Positions 12,262-24,900 of a stretch of 64,000 nucleotides of DNA are shown piece after piece. Below the pieces are notes generated by a model that worked only from the letters and a program-made list of their open reading frames with translations, was not told the DNA's origin and ran no database searches. The stretch's first letter is position 1. Each line of letters opens with the position of its first letter. A program made the position numbers and the translations under genes. Source of the stretch: Paragonimus westermani (lineage: Eukaryota; Platyhelminthes; Trematoda; Plagiorchiida; Troglotrematidae). The stretch covers positions 1-64,000 of the forward strand of contig QNGE01001270.1 in assembly GCA_008508345.1 (NCBI GenBank), written 5' to 3'.

Positions 12262-14726
12262 GGCTAGATGGTTTATTACACCAAACTACGAATAAAAAGT
12301 TCGATTATGGAAACAACAGTAAAGTGTGGTATTTGAAACTCTGTTCCGACTCAGTAACACCATTAGAAGCACTGTCTCACAGTTGTGTAAAGTGGGTTTA
12401 TTTTTTAAATGGTAGCCGGGAATTTCATAAATGTCGTCATGCAATGCAGAACGAAACTGTCAACTTTTATGATCAAGAAATTAATCTGCAAGAAAGGAGG
12501 TAGAGTTGACAGATTCATTTTTTGTATACCCTACATCATCTCATGTTTCGTATGTCTCTGAATCATCCGTTTAACGAAGCTTGGTGGTGCCGTTTCTTGT
12601 CATAATGGACTGGAAACATGGAGTCCACCATATTCAAACCATCAGCACGAAACATTGCCATCGGTAACTATCAGGGTAACATTGTATACTGTGAGTTTCT
12701 TCTGTTCACTAGCTGTACATTAAGGATGTGAACCACGTTACAACTAGACTTTCTAAGGACGTTGAAGTTATCTCAGGATTGACCCTGGCTAACTCCATCC
12801 ACTGTCTACTTTAGTAAACCGAGTTTAGTATGAAAAATATTAAACCGCTATTTTACCTCCGACAAGACTTATCGATAGGTGACTGAACGAGCTTTACTGA
12901 GTTAACAATTAATGTGTCACCTTAGATGACTTTTGAGTTGTTGACTCGGAAATTATGCACACAACAAAAATCGACTGACTGGTTGATCCCAAATCAATAA
13001 GATATCACGTCATAGACCAACGCAACAACCTGCAAGTTAACTGGTTTAGAGTTTAACATTCAGTGTTGATTTTTTTCTCAGGTGACACTTCAAAGATTCT
13101 GATGGCCCATCCTGGCCGATAGCCAGCATTCGGTAGTTTGACTTGTTAGCCGTTGTATCTAGCTTTAAAACGTGCGATCACCTGACTTCTGTTTATGAGT
13201 TGTATTGGTTTAATGAAAAAGTCTACAATATTTTTGGTGTCAAACCCTCCTGGGGGACTTCTCCTTGTATTGTAAAACGGGTCCGCATAGTTAAACAAGT
13301 CGAGAGCTTGGGTAGCATGTCTCACTGATTAGTAAATGCTTATGGTCTAACTGAAATGGATGCGCGGTTACAAGGGTTAGTCACGATACCCTGACTCGTC
13401 GAATCAATATATAGCGTTAGCAAACAGTTGTCAGTAGTGTCCAGGCTTGATAGTAGTATACGGTATGCCTGCCAAACTCTCTTAGCTGTATCAGTTCAAG
13501 TAAGTATTGCGACACAGTGTGGTTGTGAACATGAGGTAGCAAGAACAGATATTGAAAAATATCGCACACATACATTAGCCGAAGTTTGTAACCAACATTC
13601 GTAGACCACCATCGAAGTAGCAGAAATCGTCGGTTGACCCAAAACTTGACATCCTCCCCTAGTTGTTCATCCAAGGTGACCCTATCATCGATCTGCCAAG
13701 ATCGCCCACTTTCGTCACAGATCAAGCAAGCCTTGCAAGCTCCTTCATTAGGATACTGATGGTCTTCGTCACGACCCTGGTGCCTTTTCACCCCAAATCA
13801 CACTGTATACACAGAATTACATGTGGGGATTTGGTTACCCACGTTAGTGGACCAGAAAGATGGTTTCGTCATGGGACACTGTATTATATTCTCATGTAGC
13901 TCGGGATTAAGCTAAGACGTAACCGTGAAATATGGTTGAACGATAACTGAATAAGAGATGACGAACAGTTCATACCAAAATGCTTGCAAGACCGATCTCA
14001 AATTCCTCTGTGGCTGCGATGGACCCTTTCTAGCGTGCAGGCCAACCACAAACAAGTGGTCTGTGAGTACGTGAGATTAGCAACCACAGAACGTGATTCA
14101 CGTAACTTTATCTAACCCCAGTCAGAACAAACCTGCAATTTAATGGAAAGCTGTCTGGACTACGCTCCTGCTACCTAGATAAAGGTTATGGGTTCGATTT
14201 CATGCAATGAGTGTTACAGTTCAGGCTCCAATAGATTGAAGCAGTTGTGTACCAAATAGCTAGTCGTCATCAGGATTAAGGGCTTGCAAGAACCACAGGT
14301 TGGTTCAGAATACACAGGACATTATTATCGAGAAGTGGAGTCTCACTTGTGAGTACAAACGGTTAGTTTACAAACTCACCACAGAGATAAGCATCTGTCA
14401 TTTGTGAACTTGGACAGACGTGACCAAAAACATCTGCCTATCTATTGAAATGAAATTGTTTTCCTACACTAGGTGCTTGGTAGGACGGGAACGATAGGTA
14501 TATCGTGGACAGAAGATTTCTATATTCTGGTTGGGAATTCATTTTAAAAGATGAAAAATCGAAGGGTTGAATTAAAATCGATTTGTTTTCTCCGCCGATT
14601 ACAGCGATATTACCTATATTCGCGATTAAATGAACTGGTCACAATCATGTGTGCATTGTTCATTAGATAAAACAGCGGAGCCCTAAACTGACTAAAATCG
14701 AGTGAAGCGACTTGATTTGAAGACTT
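12262..14726. other. No supported gene; one 124-codon minus frame
   Basis: A minus-strand frame at 13417-13791 is open for 124 codons and includes KACLICDESGRSWQIDD and LDEQLGEDVKFWVN, which look protein-like. I cannot assign them to a family and see no clear splice partners. Nothing else is recognised. Confidence 0.4.
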
Positions 14727-15060
14727 TATGTATATATATATATATTATATATTTGATATTATATATTTGATCCTAGTGTGGATTTGAAACGTCACAACAA
14801 ATCGTTCACCACTCAGTGTCCACGCTCTTTTTTGATTAATGTATATATATATATATATGAAGAGAGAGTGTGTGTGTGTCGTTACTGTAAGCTTGGTGCT
14901 GATCATTTAATAAGGCATACATGTATCTACCATTCTGTAGGTTCCGTTATGTTCAAACATTGCAACAGAACTAACCGTCTTAAATTTTGTATAGGCCGCG
15001 TTCGAAGAGTTAATCACAGTAGCCTCATCAGACTTTTGGAGGATTCTTTACAGTAATATA
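14727..15060. repeat. Interspersed repeat (R5) with TA microsatellites
   Basis: TA runs at about 14730-14747 and 14839-14858 flank a unit GATCCTAGTGTGGATTTGAA...CACCACTCAGTGTCC (14768-14835). The same unit in reverse orientation lies at 38440-38512, also next to TA-rich sequence. A GA/GT run follows at 14860-14879. The remainder to 15060 contains a CTGATGAGGCTAC string on the minus strand near 15030, without a matching GAAA, so it is not called a ribozyme. The frame across 14778-15056 is not a gene. Confidence 0.55.
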
Positions 15061-17894
15061 TATGTATTCACCACCAATAATTATGTACCCGGCTGTGAGT
15101 TTACACTTACTAAGAATCTTCCAAGATTGCAATGAGGCGACTGCAGCCAACTTCCCAAATGCACCAAAGAAATATCTTGGTGACGCGTAAGCCGATGACT
15201 TCAGGAAATATTGTCTTTCACAATCACCGCTAGGTCATGCTTCTCAAGAAAAACCTATTTCATATTCTGCGAAAATGGGCAATTGTCCATATCGACAACC
15301 ACCAGGACACTTTAATCGAGGACACGTTGATAAGCTGGTACATTGATGTCACCACCTGAGAATCGAAATAACATCACCAAATTAAATGGATTTCACAATT
15401 AAACTAAAACCTTGTAGAAAGACATGACAATTTCCACTGAAGTTATTCTGTTCGAAGATATTTGACCTACCGGCACAGCAAGTTGCCATACTGGTGGGAA
15501 CTAGCTTAGTGGACACATAAACCTCATCCACACAAGTCCGTCCGATATAATGGTTGTACTGTGGATTAGACTGACACTGAAATAAAGGTTTGAGATACAT
15601 TATCATAGCACAGTGCAATGATAAGAGTATTGTGGAAAGAAACGAAACGATTAAACCGGATGTTTCCCACTTGTCACCAATTGAGACAGTACAAACCAAA
15701 CACGGTCTGTAACACCTTTATGGTAGGAATATAATGTCAGTAATCCTTGTTAAATGAATAACAAACATCAGTAGTCAACAAACATTAATTGTATGTAGTA
15801 AGTTGAATCCGGACTTCCCGTTAGGTCTCATCCGAATAACCGGCAAAAGAAGACGGTGAAATTGACATGGAATTATCGCACACACAAAACAGGAAGTATA
15901 TAAATGGAAGAAGATTTACAAAGATGAGAAAAATTGCGAAAGTGAAGAATAAGAGACATCTTAGAACAGAAGTGCGAATGTAAACACTGAAGGAGCATAC
16001 AGATGGTGGTGAGGACTGAGATTTTGTATTAAACCTTCGGTAGCTGAACGTCCGGATGAGCACACGACACAAGTGACAATGAGCTGTGTTTACTAAGAGC
16101 GCAGAAAATCGTAATAGATATGATTTAACAATCAGAACCATCGCTAAAATTAGAAGACATACAACGAGGGTAGACCCTGGCTTTGGGTGAACTCCAGCCA
16201 GCGAAAGGACCAGAATGCCCATTTGAGGCAAATGTTCCGCCAAACGAACTAGGAAGCGAAGTTGAGGACTTGAAGCATACATAGGTGAACTCATTCACTC
16301 CCCATAGCACTATCTCACATTACATCCATTAAGTGATCTAGGAGTTGAATGCGCAGTCACGATTCTTCCAGCAATTCATACACAGTATTGAAATTTTGTT
16401 GCAAATGATTCGGCCTGAACTAGGATGCTTCCAAAATACTCATCAGTAATGCGATTTTTGTAATGCATAGTTGGGTGTATGATACACGTTGCTCGCTTTT
16501 TCTCGTTAACGCAGTGTATGCTCAAACCGTTAGTATTGATGGAAACTTTCAGAGTATGGTTGCAAGCTGGCAATATTACTCTGAATAGCTTCACAAAATT
16601 TGCGTGTCCACTTAGTTAGGTCCTTCACGATTAAACTTTTATCTACAACATGGGTTGGCGTCTATCCCCACAAGTACCCTCTCCTGTTGCCACCGGTTTC
16701 AACACCCTCGTACAAGTTCTTTGTGGGGGACTGAAAGACGCTCAGTGTTGGTGCGACCCACCTAAAGTTGACAGGCTTTGGTCTATTGAACATCAACTGA
16801 AACAGAAGCCTACGGTGTCTGTGCACGCCTGACTCTGCAATGGACAGCAATTAAACGGGTTGATATAGTCCAAGCAATAACGTTTGTTCCTTTTAGAAAA
16901 AGAAAGAACACTGTAAGTTTGATATACATTAGGTCTAGACGAAATTGTAATATGTAAGCACAAATCACCAGTTTAAAATTATTTATGCGTACTTCAGCTG
17001 GTAATGAGTTGTTGGTACACATATAGGTTGTAAGCCAAGTTAAGGTTGTCAGGGTGGTCATCATGTTTGGAAATCCAGAATAACTTCATGATTATGTACA
17101 TAGTGTATTTGCTTGAGGTTATCCACTGATGACGTCATCATGGCAGATTCGGACAAGGTAATCCACATTGGATATACCCAAACAATCAAAAGATCTTGTC
17201 TACATTTCCGGCCACCTGTCTGGTGTCGCAGCTTTGGCGGCAACCTTGAAGATAGTGATTTTGACTAACAGCGTGAACAGGCATCAGATCATATAACGGT
17301 TAATGTATAGGTCGGTGTTTGCACGTAGACTGGAACTGCAGGTTTGAATTAACTTAAGCGGACTTTTTGAACGAGAAAGTGTATGAGGCTCCGTTCTTCA
17401 TCCCTCGTTTCAAAAGGTGTGACCGCTCAGCTTTGAAATTTACCTCACTGAACTGAATACTGAGGGAAAGCTTCCCAAACAAGAAGCCCCAAACTGCCAA
17501 GTGTGCATCAGAACTGTTGCGTGGGATCTTTCTTTTACCAAGATGTGATTAGAAGATGAATTGATCTTCTCTGAGACAGTTGTCTCTAGATCTTATTGGA
17601 GGAAGACAGTAACTAACTTTTTGTCGATGGAAAGTACTCTGAGTACGAGAACTGGCATCTGTGTACCACCTTAAATCTAGGAAAGATAAATGAAAGCTAA
17701 TGTCTTGTGGCCCAGCGATGCAAACTGTTCCGATCACTTGGAAGCCATTCCAGTTCAGTATTGTCATCTACTATAAGCGTTGGTATCTCAAGGTCAATGG
17801 CGTAAATAATATAGTCTGTCAGAGAGGTAGCTACTAACTCAAAAAAGTAATCTCTGAGGTTATTGAGGAATCATAGAAAATTTACATACACCAT
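15061..17894. other. No supported gene
   Basis: Several minus-strand frames (15382-15699, 15821-16294) are hydrophobic and open for over 100 codons, but carry no motif and no convincing splice sites. I see no known repeat. Confidence 0.4.
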
Positions 17895-18185
17895 ACTAGT
17901 GATATCAGCTCAAAGCGAGATTGACACAAAGATTGTTTATTTGGAAAACAGCACACGCAGTACATGCTTCAACATCGTCTCAAACACAAACAGTCATTTG
18001 CCCATAGCAGTGATCCCGGGATGTCACGGTTTCCAGTGCCAGGTTCATCTGTGGGGAACACCATTTTCTGTCAGAGTTCACTCTAAGGTTTTTTCTGGTA
18101 TCTTCCATCGGTTACTTCAATAACCTATTGCGTGCCTCCGCTTGACTACTGGCAAGTAGTATAATGTGATCGTTCGTGAAGTTTC
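17895..18185 (-). mobile_element. Diverged LTR2 copy, minus strand
   Basis: Read on the minus strand, the region runs from a CATTATACTACTTGCCAGTAG segment to AAATAAACAATCTTTGTGTC. This matches the order of the complete LTR2 at 53693-53998 (CACCATACTACTC near the start, AATAAA plus CAACCTTTGTGTC near the end). The middle is closest to the copies at 20991 and 56414 (GTGTTTGAGACGATGTTGAAG). No target duplication is visible. Confidence 0.65.
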
Positions 18186-19869
18186 TTGATTCTTATTGGG
18201 TAGTTAACTCTGTCGAACAATTCTGAGAAATCTGAAAACAGTAATATTCATTATTCGCCTTATTGTACTGAACTTTGATTTTAGGCAGGTAAATTTGGCA
18301 TGAGAAACCGTTTCAAAATCCGCGTTAGTTATCAGACAGTAAGATGCAACGTGTACAGTAGGCCAGCAACCGGTTGCTAGTTATTCTTTTTAAAAATTTA
18401 GCGATAACTGACAAATATGGCTGTTGACTTATAGTTTATCGGTTTCTTGTGAGCAAACTTCATGAAGCTGATTAACCTAACCAGGTCATCTCGGTCAACG
18501 GAGAGTTTATTCTAGTCTAGTGCGACATAGCCCAACATAGTCCAACATAGCTTTCCAATGCCACCACAGAAACTAAATCAGTTACAGGTTCAGTGTTCAT
18601 GAGAGATCTTTCTGGACTATATTGGTCACAAAGAAGGTAGAAAGAATGACGTGAAGTGACAACACGTTAATGATCCGGCCAGAATGGCTTACTCAATATC
18701 ACACCGTCTGTTCCATCCCCACAAGTATGGTATTGACTGTGTGCCATAAACTTTTCATGGAATCCCCATCTAGTAATCATAGATTATAAATTAAATATCA
18801 CCCATATTTGATAGCAATCTTTTTAACCATATGGCAAGCAGCAAGATGGAGATTCAATAATCTGTAACGGATCGTCAGTAACATGTCTTCGTGTCTGCAA
18901 CGGGAGTGGAACTTTGTCACATGCGCTCTTGAGACAAGTGTGACCAAATAAGCGTAGCTGAAAGGTGTACAGCCACATTTGCAATTAGATCCCAAAGTTC
19001 TCTGTTCATCTTGAGAAACCAGAAGAAAGCTGAGAATATTCTTCTTTCCCATTTGGGTAGAACGATAATTCTGCTTGATTGCAATGGTTGTGACCAAACG
19101 CGGATTTGTACCCTACCTACACTAATCCAATGCGAAATTTCGCTAGGAAAAAACTGGATTGACGCATGTACTCAATTGAAATATTGCGCATACAAAAACA
19201 AAAAGACGCCCAATCAGTCTGTTCATCGAAGCGACACAAGTACAACCATCATCTCCCAGAGAGTCTTCCCAATAAATGCTACTCCCCTAAGGATACTCTT
19301 ATTTCCCGACTTCGTCGAACTTCTTTAGGAAGTAGAACTCTAGCCAGGCAAACCCACCGTACGCCTCCCCCCATCTCAGATGCAGTCGCGGGCCACAATT
19401 CTGAGATGCATTTCGTGTGAATCCCTTCCTGAAGAGACCTTGGCGTTCATTGTGTAATGGGAAAAAAATTAAAGGACTGTAACGAACCTCGTCACAAAAT
19501 AAGGAAGGAAATCAAGGAGTGTCCTAATCAAGAATAAACCATATTTATGAAACTTTCAATAATACTATGGAGTGTTCAGAGTGTCACAGGTCTAGTTGAT
19601 GGTACGAAGCGCTGGAACTGGAATTTAATCCAATAATGGAATGTTTGAATTGACTGTCAACCACCGACCGTTAAAGAAAGAAATGACAGGTGGGTGTAGC
19701 AGAGTTTTATTCAAAAGTATTATATTTCTTGTTTATTAAGTCAAACAGAACTGTACGGTGCGTTCTGATTCAGTAGTTATGCGAGACTACCAATGAAACC
19801 ACTAGAATCGTCGAAATTATGTGGTTAGCGACATGGGAACCTATCTACAGGATGCAGCCAATGTGACTA
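18186..19869. other. No recognisable feature
   Basis: Only short frames without motifs; no repeat shared with other parts of the window was seen. Confidence 0.45.
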
Positions 19870-20280
19870 TTATTCCCGCAACCCGGATTTTCTCATATCG
19901 ACTGTACACCAGTGGACGTTAGTATTGTTATGCTGTTTAACGACAGACTGCAAGGGTCCCTTGGCCTCGACTCCACTGACTTGTATGCACTCTTTAATCT
20001 TAGTCCATCTACTCAATGTGATATCCACCTCCTGCCCGACAAATTGGAGGCAATCCTGACGGTTATAGGACAGATAAGAATGCTTCCAAGAACTACTCTG
20101 TCACCCAAGTACAGGGAAACGCAATACACAGAAGCGGAGTGTATTCTTCATGAACAACAAAATGAATCCCATATGAACGGGATAGAGAATGCAGTATCAG
20201 CGACATGCCAGTCGAACGAGGTGGTGTATTGTGCGGACAGTGACAAATTTTCTTCAATCACAAAACCTGCTCTTCATTAG
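19870..20280 (+). CDS. Candidate exon or open frame, unidentified
   Basis: From a TGA at about 19864 the plus strand stays open for about 135 codons to a TAG at 20280, including LYALFNLSPSTQCDIHLLPD and DKLEAILTVIGQIRMLPR. Composition is protein-like, with few rare residues and two leucine-rich amphipathic stretches. AG dinucleotides that could serve as acceptors lie at 19851 and 19911; no ATG heads the frame, so if real it is a terminal exon. I recognise no domain and found no partner exon nearby. It could equally be chance or part of an unrecognised transposon. Confidence 0.25.
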   Translation, partial: LFPQPGFSHIDCTPVDVSIVMLFNDRLQGSLGLDSTDLYALFNLSPSTQCDIHLLPDKLEAILTVIGQIRMLPRTTLSPKYRETQYTEAECILHEQQNESHMNGIENAVSATCQSNEVVYCADSDKFSSITKPALH

Positions 20281-20990
20281 TGGCCAGCACATCTTCGATG
20301 CACGACCTGTAGGTCAGGAAAGACTAGTCGACTAGCTAACATTTGTGCGAAAAAAGGTTTCACCATGAGTGCTCGCGTACTCTCTGTCCATCATCTCATT
20401 ATCTCCCCCGGCTAGTTGTGTTAACCTAAACACCACTTCATTCACATGTTTTCTCATTAAAATGCTAGTTTCTAGCGGGTTTGCACCATGTTCACCAAGT
20501 AGAATCCATATGGAAATACGCTTCAATCTTGTGTATTCGACAAGCTGGATATTTGGCACCTTTAAAATTATGCCTGTAACAGAACATCCCAATCTAGCTG
20601 TTTCTTTATCAGCACAACACGGATCTTACTAAAATCTTATTAGATTCCAGCAGGTCTCATAATTTGTGTACATTTTAGTCAGCCCACCTCAGGCATCACT
20701 TCGAAATCCTTACTACTCAAAGTTGACAAGTTTTGAGTTGTCACTCAGTTTTCCGAGGTTCCATCGCCAACTGTACTGGTTCGTCTAAAGTTTCTTGGCC
20801 TGACACCCTCTACCATGGATTTCTGTACTTGGATAGAAAATTTCCATGATGACCAACTCAATCATTATGTGTTTCGTACTAGTTTCGAACCAAACAATGA
20901 TTACCGTTGACCTTTGAAGCCCACACAACATACTTTGTTCGTTTGCACACCTACCTGAGGATCCAAGGCGTAAGTGTTTTGTCAATGGTG
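20281..20990. other. No recognisable feature
   Basis: Overlapping frames on both strands at 20332-20632 show no motif I can name. Confidence 0.4.
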
Positions 20991-21274
20991 TGATGGACAT
21001 GATCTGTCACACTATACTACTCGTCAGTAGTCAGGTGGAAGAACATTATTTTTAATTTAAACAACTGGCGGAAAATACAAGTAGCGTTAGAGTGCACTTT
21101 GGTGTGAAATGGTGTTTTCCATACATGACCTTAGCACTGGCAACCGTTGCATTCGGGGATAAGTGTTATGTGCAATTCAGTGTTTGTGTCTGAGATGATG
21201 TTGAAGCCTATACCCAATGTGCTGATTTTCTGAATAAACAACCTTTGTGCTATCCACGTTCTTGGTACACTGTA
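20991..21274 (+). mobile_element. 5' LTR (family LTR2) of a gypsy-type element
   Basis: The segment aligns over its length with the solo LTR at 53693-53998: CACTATACTACTCG near the start, AATAAACAACCTTTGTGC near the end. It is followed two bases later by a primer-binding-like site and then a gag open frame, which identifies the LTR2 family as the long terminal repeat of a gag-encoding retrotransposon. Its own ends are diverged (TGAT... and ...TGTA), and no target duplication can be tested because no 3' LTR partner was found. Confidence 0.7.
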
Positions 21275-21276
21275 GC

Positions 21277-21291
21277 TGGTGCCGTGAGCAG
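21277..21291 (+). promoter_or_regulatory. Putative primer-binding site
   Basis: TGGTGCCGTGAGCAG begins two bases after the LTR end. TGG is the expected start, being complementary to a tRNA CCA end. I cannot say which tRNA would pair with it. Confidence 0.45.
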
Positions 21292-21467
21292 CATATTGAG
21301 TATGAAAATTCTGTGGGGGCAGCCGTTCCAAAAACGGGGATTTTTGGAGCTTCCTGGAGAATCTCGGGGGTGCATGAGGTGGTTGGAGTCAAGACCAACT
21401 AGGCACAGCTCGTTGCCTAGTACATGCTCCTCAAGGCATTGGGAAGGCGTTGCTGGAGGCGGTTTGA

Positions 21468-21965
21468 ATGGACCCTGCGAAGCTAGAATGGGCCGCCGCG
21501 AAGGAAACGCTGGTCACCGGGTTCAGCAGCCCCACCGACTGCCCGGAGGTAATGCGGTGGTTCGAGAAAACCTGGCTTGGCTCAGGAGGCGACGCCCTCT
21601 TTTACGCTGTGTCGCTGCGAACAGTGTTGTCAAGGCCCCTAAAGCAGGTGGACCAGGATTCAGAGCAAAGCATGTTGGTTTGCCACTTTTTGAATGAGAT
21701 GCCACCGGCAGTCAGACATTAGTTCAAAATTGCTCTCATCCCACGTCCGATGACGTGGGAAGAATTGGCTTGTGCAGCTGGACAAGTGCTGACAGAAAAC
21801 TCCTTAACAGTCAACGAGTTGGAGACAACCTATCCAAGCAAACTGGACGACATTCGAAACGCAGTGGAGAAGTTGACTTGCAAGCTGGCGACTGTAAAGG
21901 TGAGGAAGAAGGAGGAGGTGAATCACAGGGACGTGTGCTACATACCTGGAAGACTTGGACACTGA
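21468..21965 (+). pseudogene. gag: gag remnant of the LTR2 retrotransposon
   Basis: The frame starts MDPAKLEWAAAKE and continues with FSSPTDCPEVMRWFEKTWL, VSLRTVLSRPLKQVDQDSE and FLNEMPPAVRH, which is the charged helical character of a flatworm gypsy capsid protein. A TAG at 21720 breaks it, and the same frame resumes with MTWEELACAAGQVL, VNELETTYPSKLDDIRNAVE and ends CYIPGRLGH. That end matches a CCHC zinc knuckle (C..C...GH...C) whose second Cys is lost and which stops at TGA before the last Cys. Position 3' of an LTR and primer site supports gag. The product would bind RNA and form the particle; this copy is dead. Downstream pol is absent, apart from a possible protease trace (LVHAGTVISL) near 22060-22100. 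Confidence 0.75.
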
Positions 21966-24900
21966 CGAAGATCTTCTCATTCGGAAAGAAAAACTTATAC
22001 TGATGTAAACGTTTCGCTGATTGTTTTTTGTTCTGGAAAGGAAATCCAATGGTAGCTCGAGGCGCTGTCTGGTCCATGCTGGAACGGTGATTTCATTGAC
22101 CGAGCTAAGGCTGGTGGAGATAGTATAACCATGTATGTTGATGGTTCACCTTCACCACGCTAGCACGGTAGCAACCGACCCAACTTGTCTTTACTTTTCA
22201 AATATGATTTGCTTACGCGTCAATCGGCATTTTGTCGGGGAATCCCATTTTTTCTCTACAAAACGTCTCTCACCAAATTTATCAACGTAAAAGTAACAGA
22301 AGCTGGTGTAAGATTTTCACGTCAGTCTTTTGTGGCAAAGCAGTATTTCATGACCACCTTCAAAACTTGGTTCACTTCATCTTGTGAAATAATGGTAAGA
22401 CAGAAATTGTTGAAATTGTTGCCAAAAATCGTTAGCTACTGTCTGAGGGATTCTGTGAACGGGACTTTTGAAGGAACATTGTTAATTGGCCTCACTGCTC
22501 AACAAATCATAAACTTAGGAAGGAGTTGTCCATGGGATACTCATATGAGACTTTTCCGTGAAAAGTAACTTGGTTACTGATCCTCAAATAAGCGCTGTGA
22601 ACAATGTAGTTGTTATTGCCACAATGTTAAGTGTTCGTGCAGTTCAAAGACTGGTTCTTCGTTGGGCTAATCGTTATATCCGGTAGGTTTAGTAACTCGG
22701 AAAACAATATCTGTTCTTCATTCTTCATATTACTAATTGAACTGCTGATTGAGAAGGTCACAGATGTTTTTGTACACATGCTCCATCTATCCAAATTATA
22801 TATTGTTTTTCTGCTCCAATTTTCCCAATCATTTGGAATTTGAAAAAATCATCTATGTGTATGCAACAGAACAGTGATTACTTCTAGCACTGAGACACAA
22901 ACGGTATGTAGAACACAGAGGATCAACGAGTGGACGATTTCATCGTAAGTGCCAGCGAAACGATGTAACTGGAGCTACTCGCTTGACTAGCAGTCTCTGA
23001 GAGGTAAAGACTAGTGCAATAAGTCAATGTAATAGAAACTTGCTTAAAAGTTATCAGATCTGCTGTGTTAACAGGCTGACACCTCTTTGTTTTCAACCGA
23101 AACAAACAATATCTATGGAGGTCATAAATTTCCATGCCTCTTAGCCGTTATCTGCTCAACTAAAAGGCTACCTTTTCAGTGATCATATGCCTTCCTTCGC
23201 CAAATCTAAACTAATCTATCACTATCAGTGTCTGTGCCTCAACCAGTCGGAGCAGACGGACACCGACCGAAATGTTTACGGAACATCAAACAATGTACCC
23301 CCAACAAATCGATCACGAAGTCTGAGCAAGATAATGGTCATATTTTCCAGTTGAATTCACTTCGTGTGACCCACCGGCGGAAGTATGTGTGCATGCTGAA
23401 TTTGGTTGAGGCAGCTTCGATCCACAAGTGCAAACCATCTTTGTTTGTTCAAAAGAGGCTCGTGACAGACTTTTTTGTCATGATAAGCATAAATTCGACC
23501 ATGGTAATCGTTTTCGTTGTGTAATTGCTTACTTTCCGAACGACTGTGAGAAAATTTTCTATATATATCGACAGAATAGAAGCGTAGTGAGATGTCATGA
23601 AATTAGTAACCGTCGTAAATATTGCTTCGCCGGTATGGTTTACCTTGCTGGAGTTCATCACGAGAAGCAATGTTTCACCTTTTCGGTCACTCATTTTTCG
23701 GGAATATGACATTCCATGCACAGACAGACAATGAAGCAGTCGAAAGGTTCGATAATTAAATAGATATGAAACATTCAGTAGACTATTTGTAAAGGGCAAC
23801 TGGCAGACACGAATTATAACGTATCCAGTTTAATCGTGAATCTGTAAATAGCGTGAAAATGTACACGTGAATCTGGACCTTAAGAGTTTCGCACTGTTAA
23901 ACCGATATTCACTATTGTAGGTACGTAGGATCGCTTGCCAATGGTCGATCAGTTGGACTCGGTACTTGTTCAAAAGATGTACCCTGTAACCATTGTTCAG
24001 GACATCGAGGTATCATTTAAGGCCAACTTTATCGCTTATAATTGATGGAGAGAAGATTTATAAGTGTTACGTTGAGTTACAACACAGCATTGTGATTCTA
24101 ACCTATAAAATCAATCAATCCGTACGAACATTGCAACAATGGCAAATACTTGCCAGGTGTACCAGTTTTTCACGATCTCATCAGCCGCATAATGTATGGT
24201 ATAGACATTAAAAAACTTCATGTAAAATCAGCGAACAAGGCACAACAGTACATTTTGTGATGGTCCGTTAGAATCACGATTACTTTGGCTCCACTTTGAG
24301 CAGGTTGTGTAAACAAGGTTTTGACTCATTATCACAAGTTGACAAACTTTCTGTGGCTATGAACAGTCTAGGATTTTATTAGACTTGATGACTACGAGTA
24401 AGATTTTTGAATCCACACAATACTCAGTATCCAACACACATTCGATACTCGAGGAAGAATCAGAATGCTAATCGATTCACATGGTTGACTGAGACATGCT
24501 GTCAGCTGACCACTTCGGAGTACAGTACAGTACTGTTTGAGAAAAAGGAACTCTCTCCAAAACTTTGTGACTAAACAGTTATTCCGAAACATGCAACGAA
24601 CGGTATGTGAAAGATGCGAAACCGACAGATAACAGGTAATAACCAAGCAAAATACAGCCGCATTTCTTGGCCTGACTTACAAACCAGACAACCTGGTCTA
24701 CTTTGCAACCCCGTGGCTCATAGTAGTAAACAGGAGAATTCACCACACAGCATACTTGATTAGACTGAATGAGAAAAGAAAACTATCGCTATAATCAACC
24801 AACAGTTGCCTTGTTGCATTTTCTGACTCCCACGTAATTCACGGCTTTATCTGCAGTTGTGGGCAAACCTACATAGACAGAACTGATAAGACGAACATAG

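Noticed and set aside
15000..15045. CTGATGAGGCTAC on the minus strand as a third hammerhead
   Set aside because: No GAAA follows at a usable distance (GAAC only) and no stem II forms.
14778..15056. 92-codon frame with hydrophobic repeat
   Set aside because: Generated by TA and GT microsatellites inside repeat R5.
24150..24190. CTGATGA followed by GTGAAAAAC on the minus strand as a hammerhead
   Set aside because: The bases between CTGATGA and GAAA do not pair, no stem III closes and no repeat copy exists.
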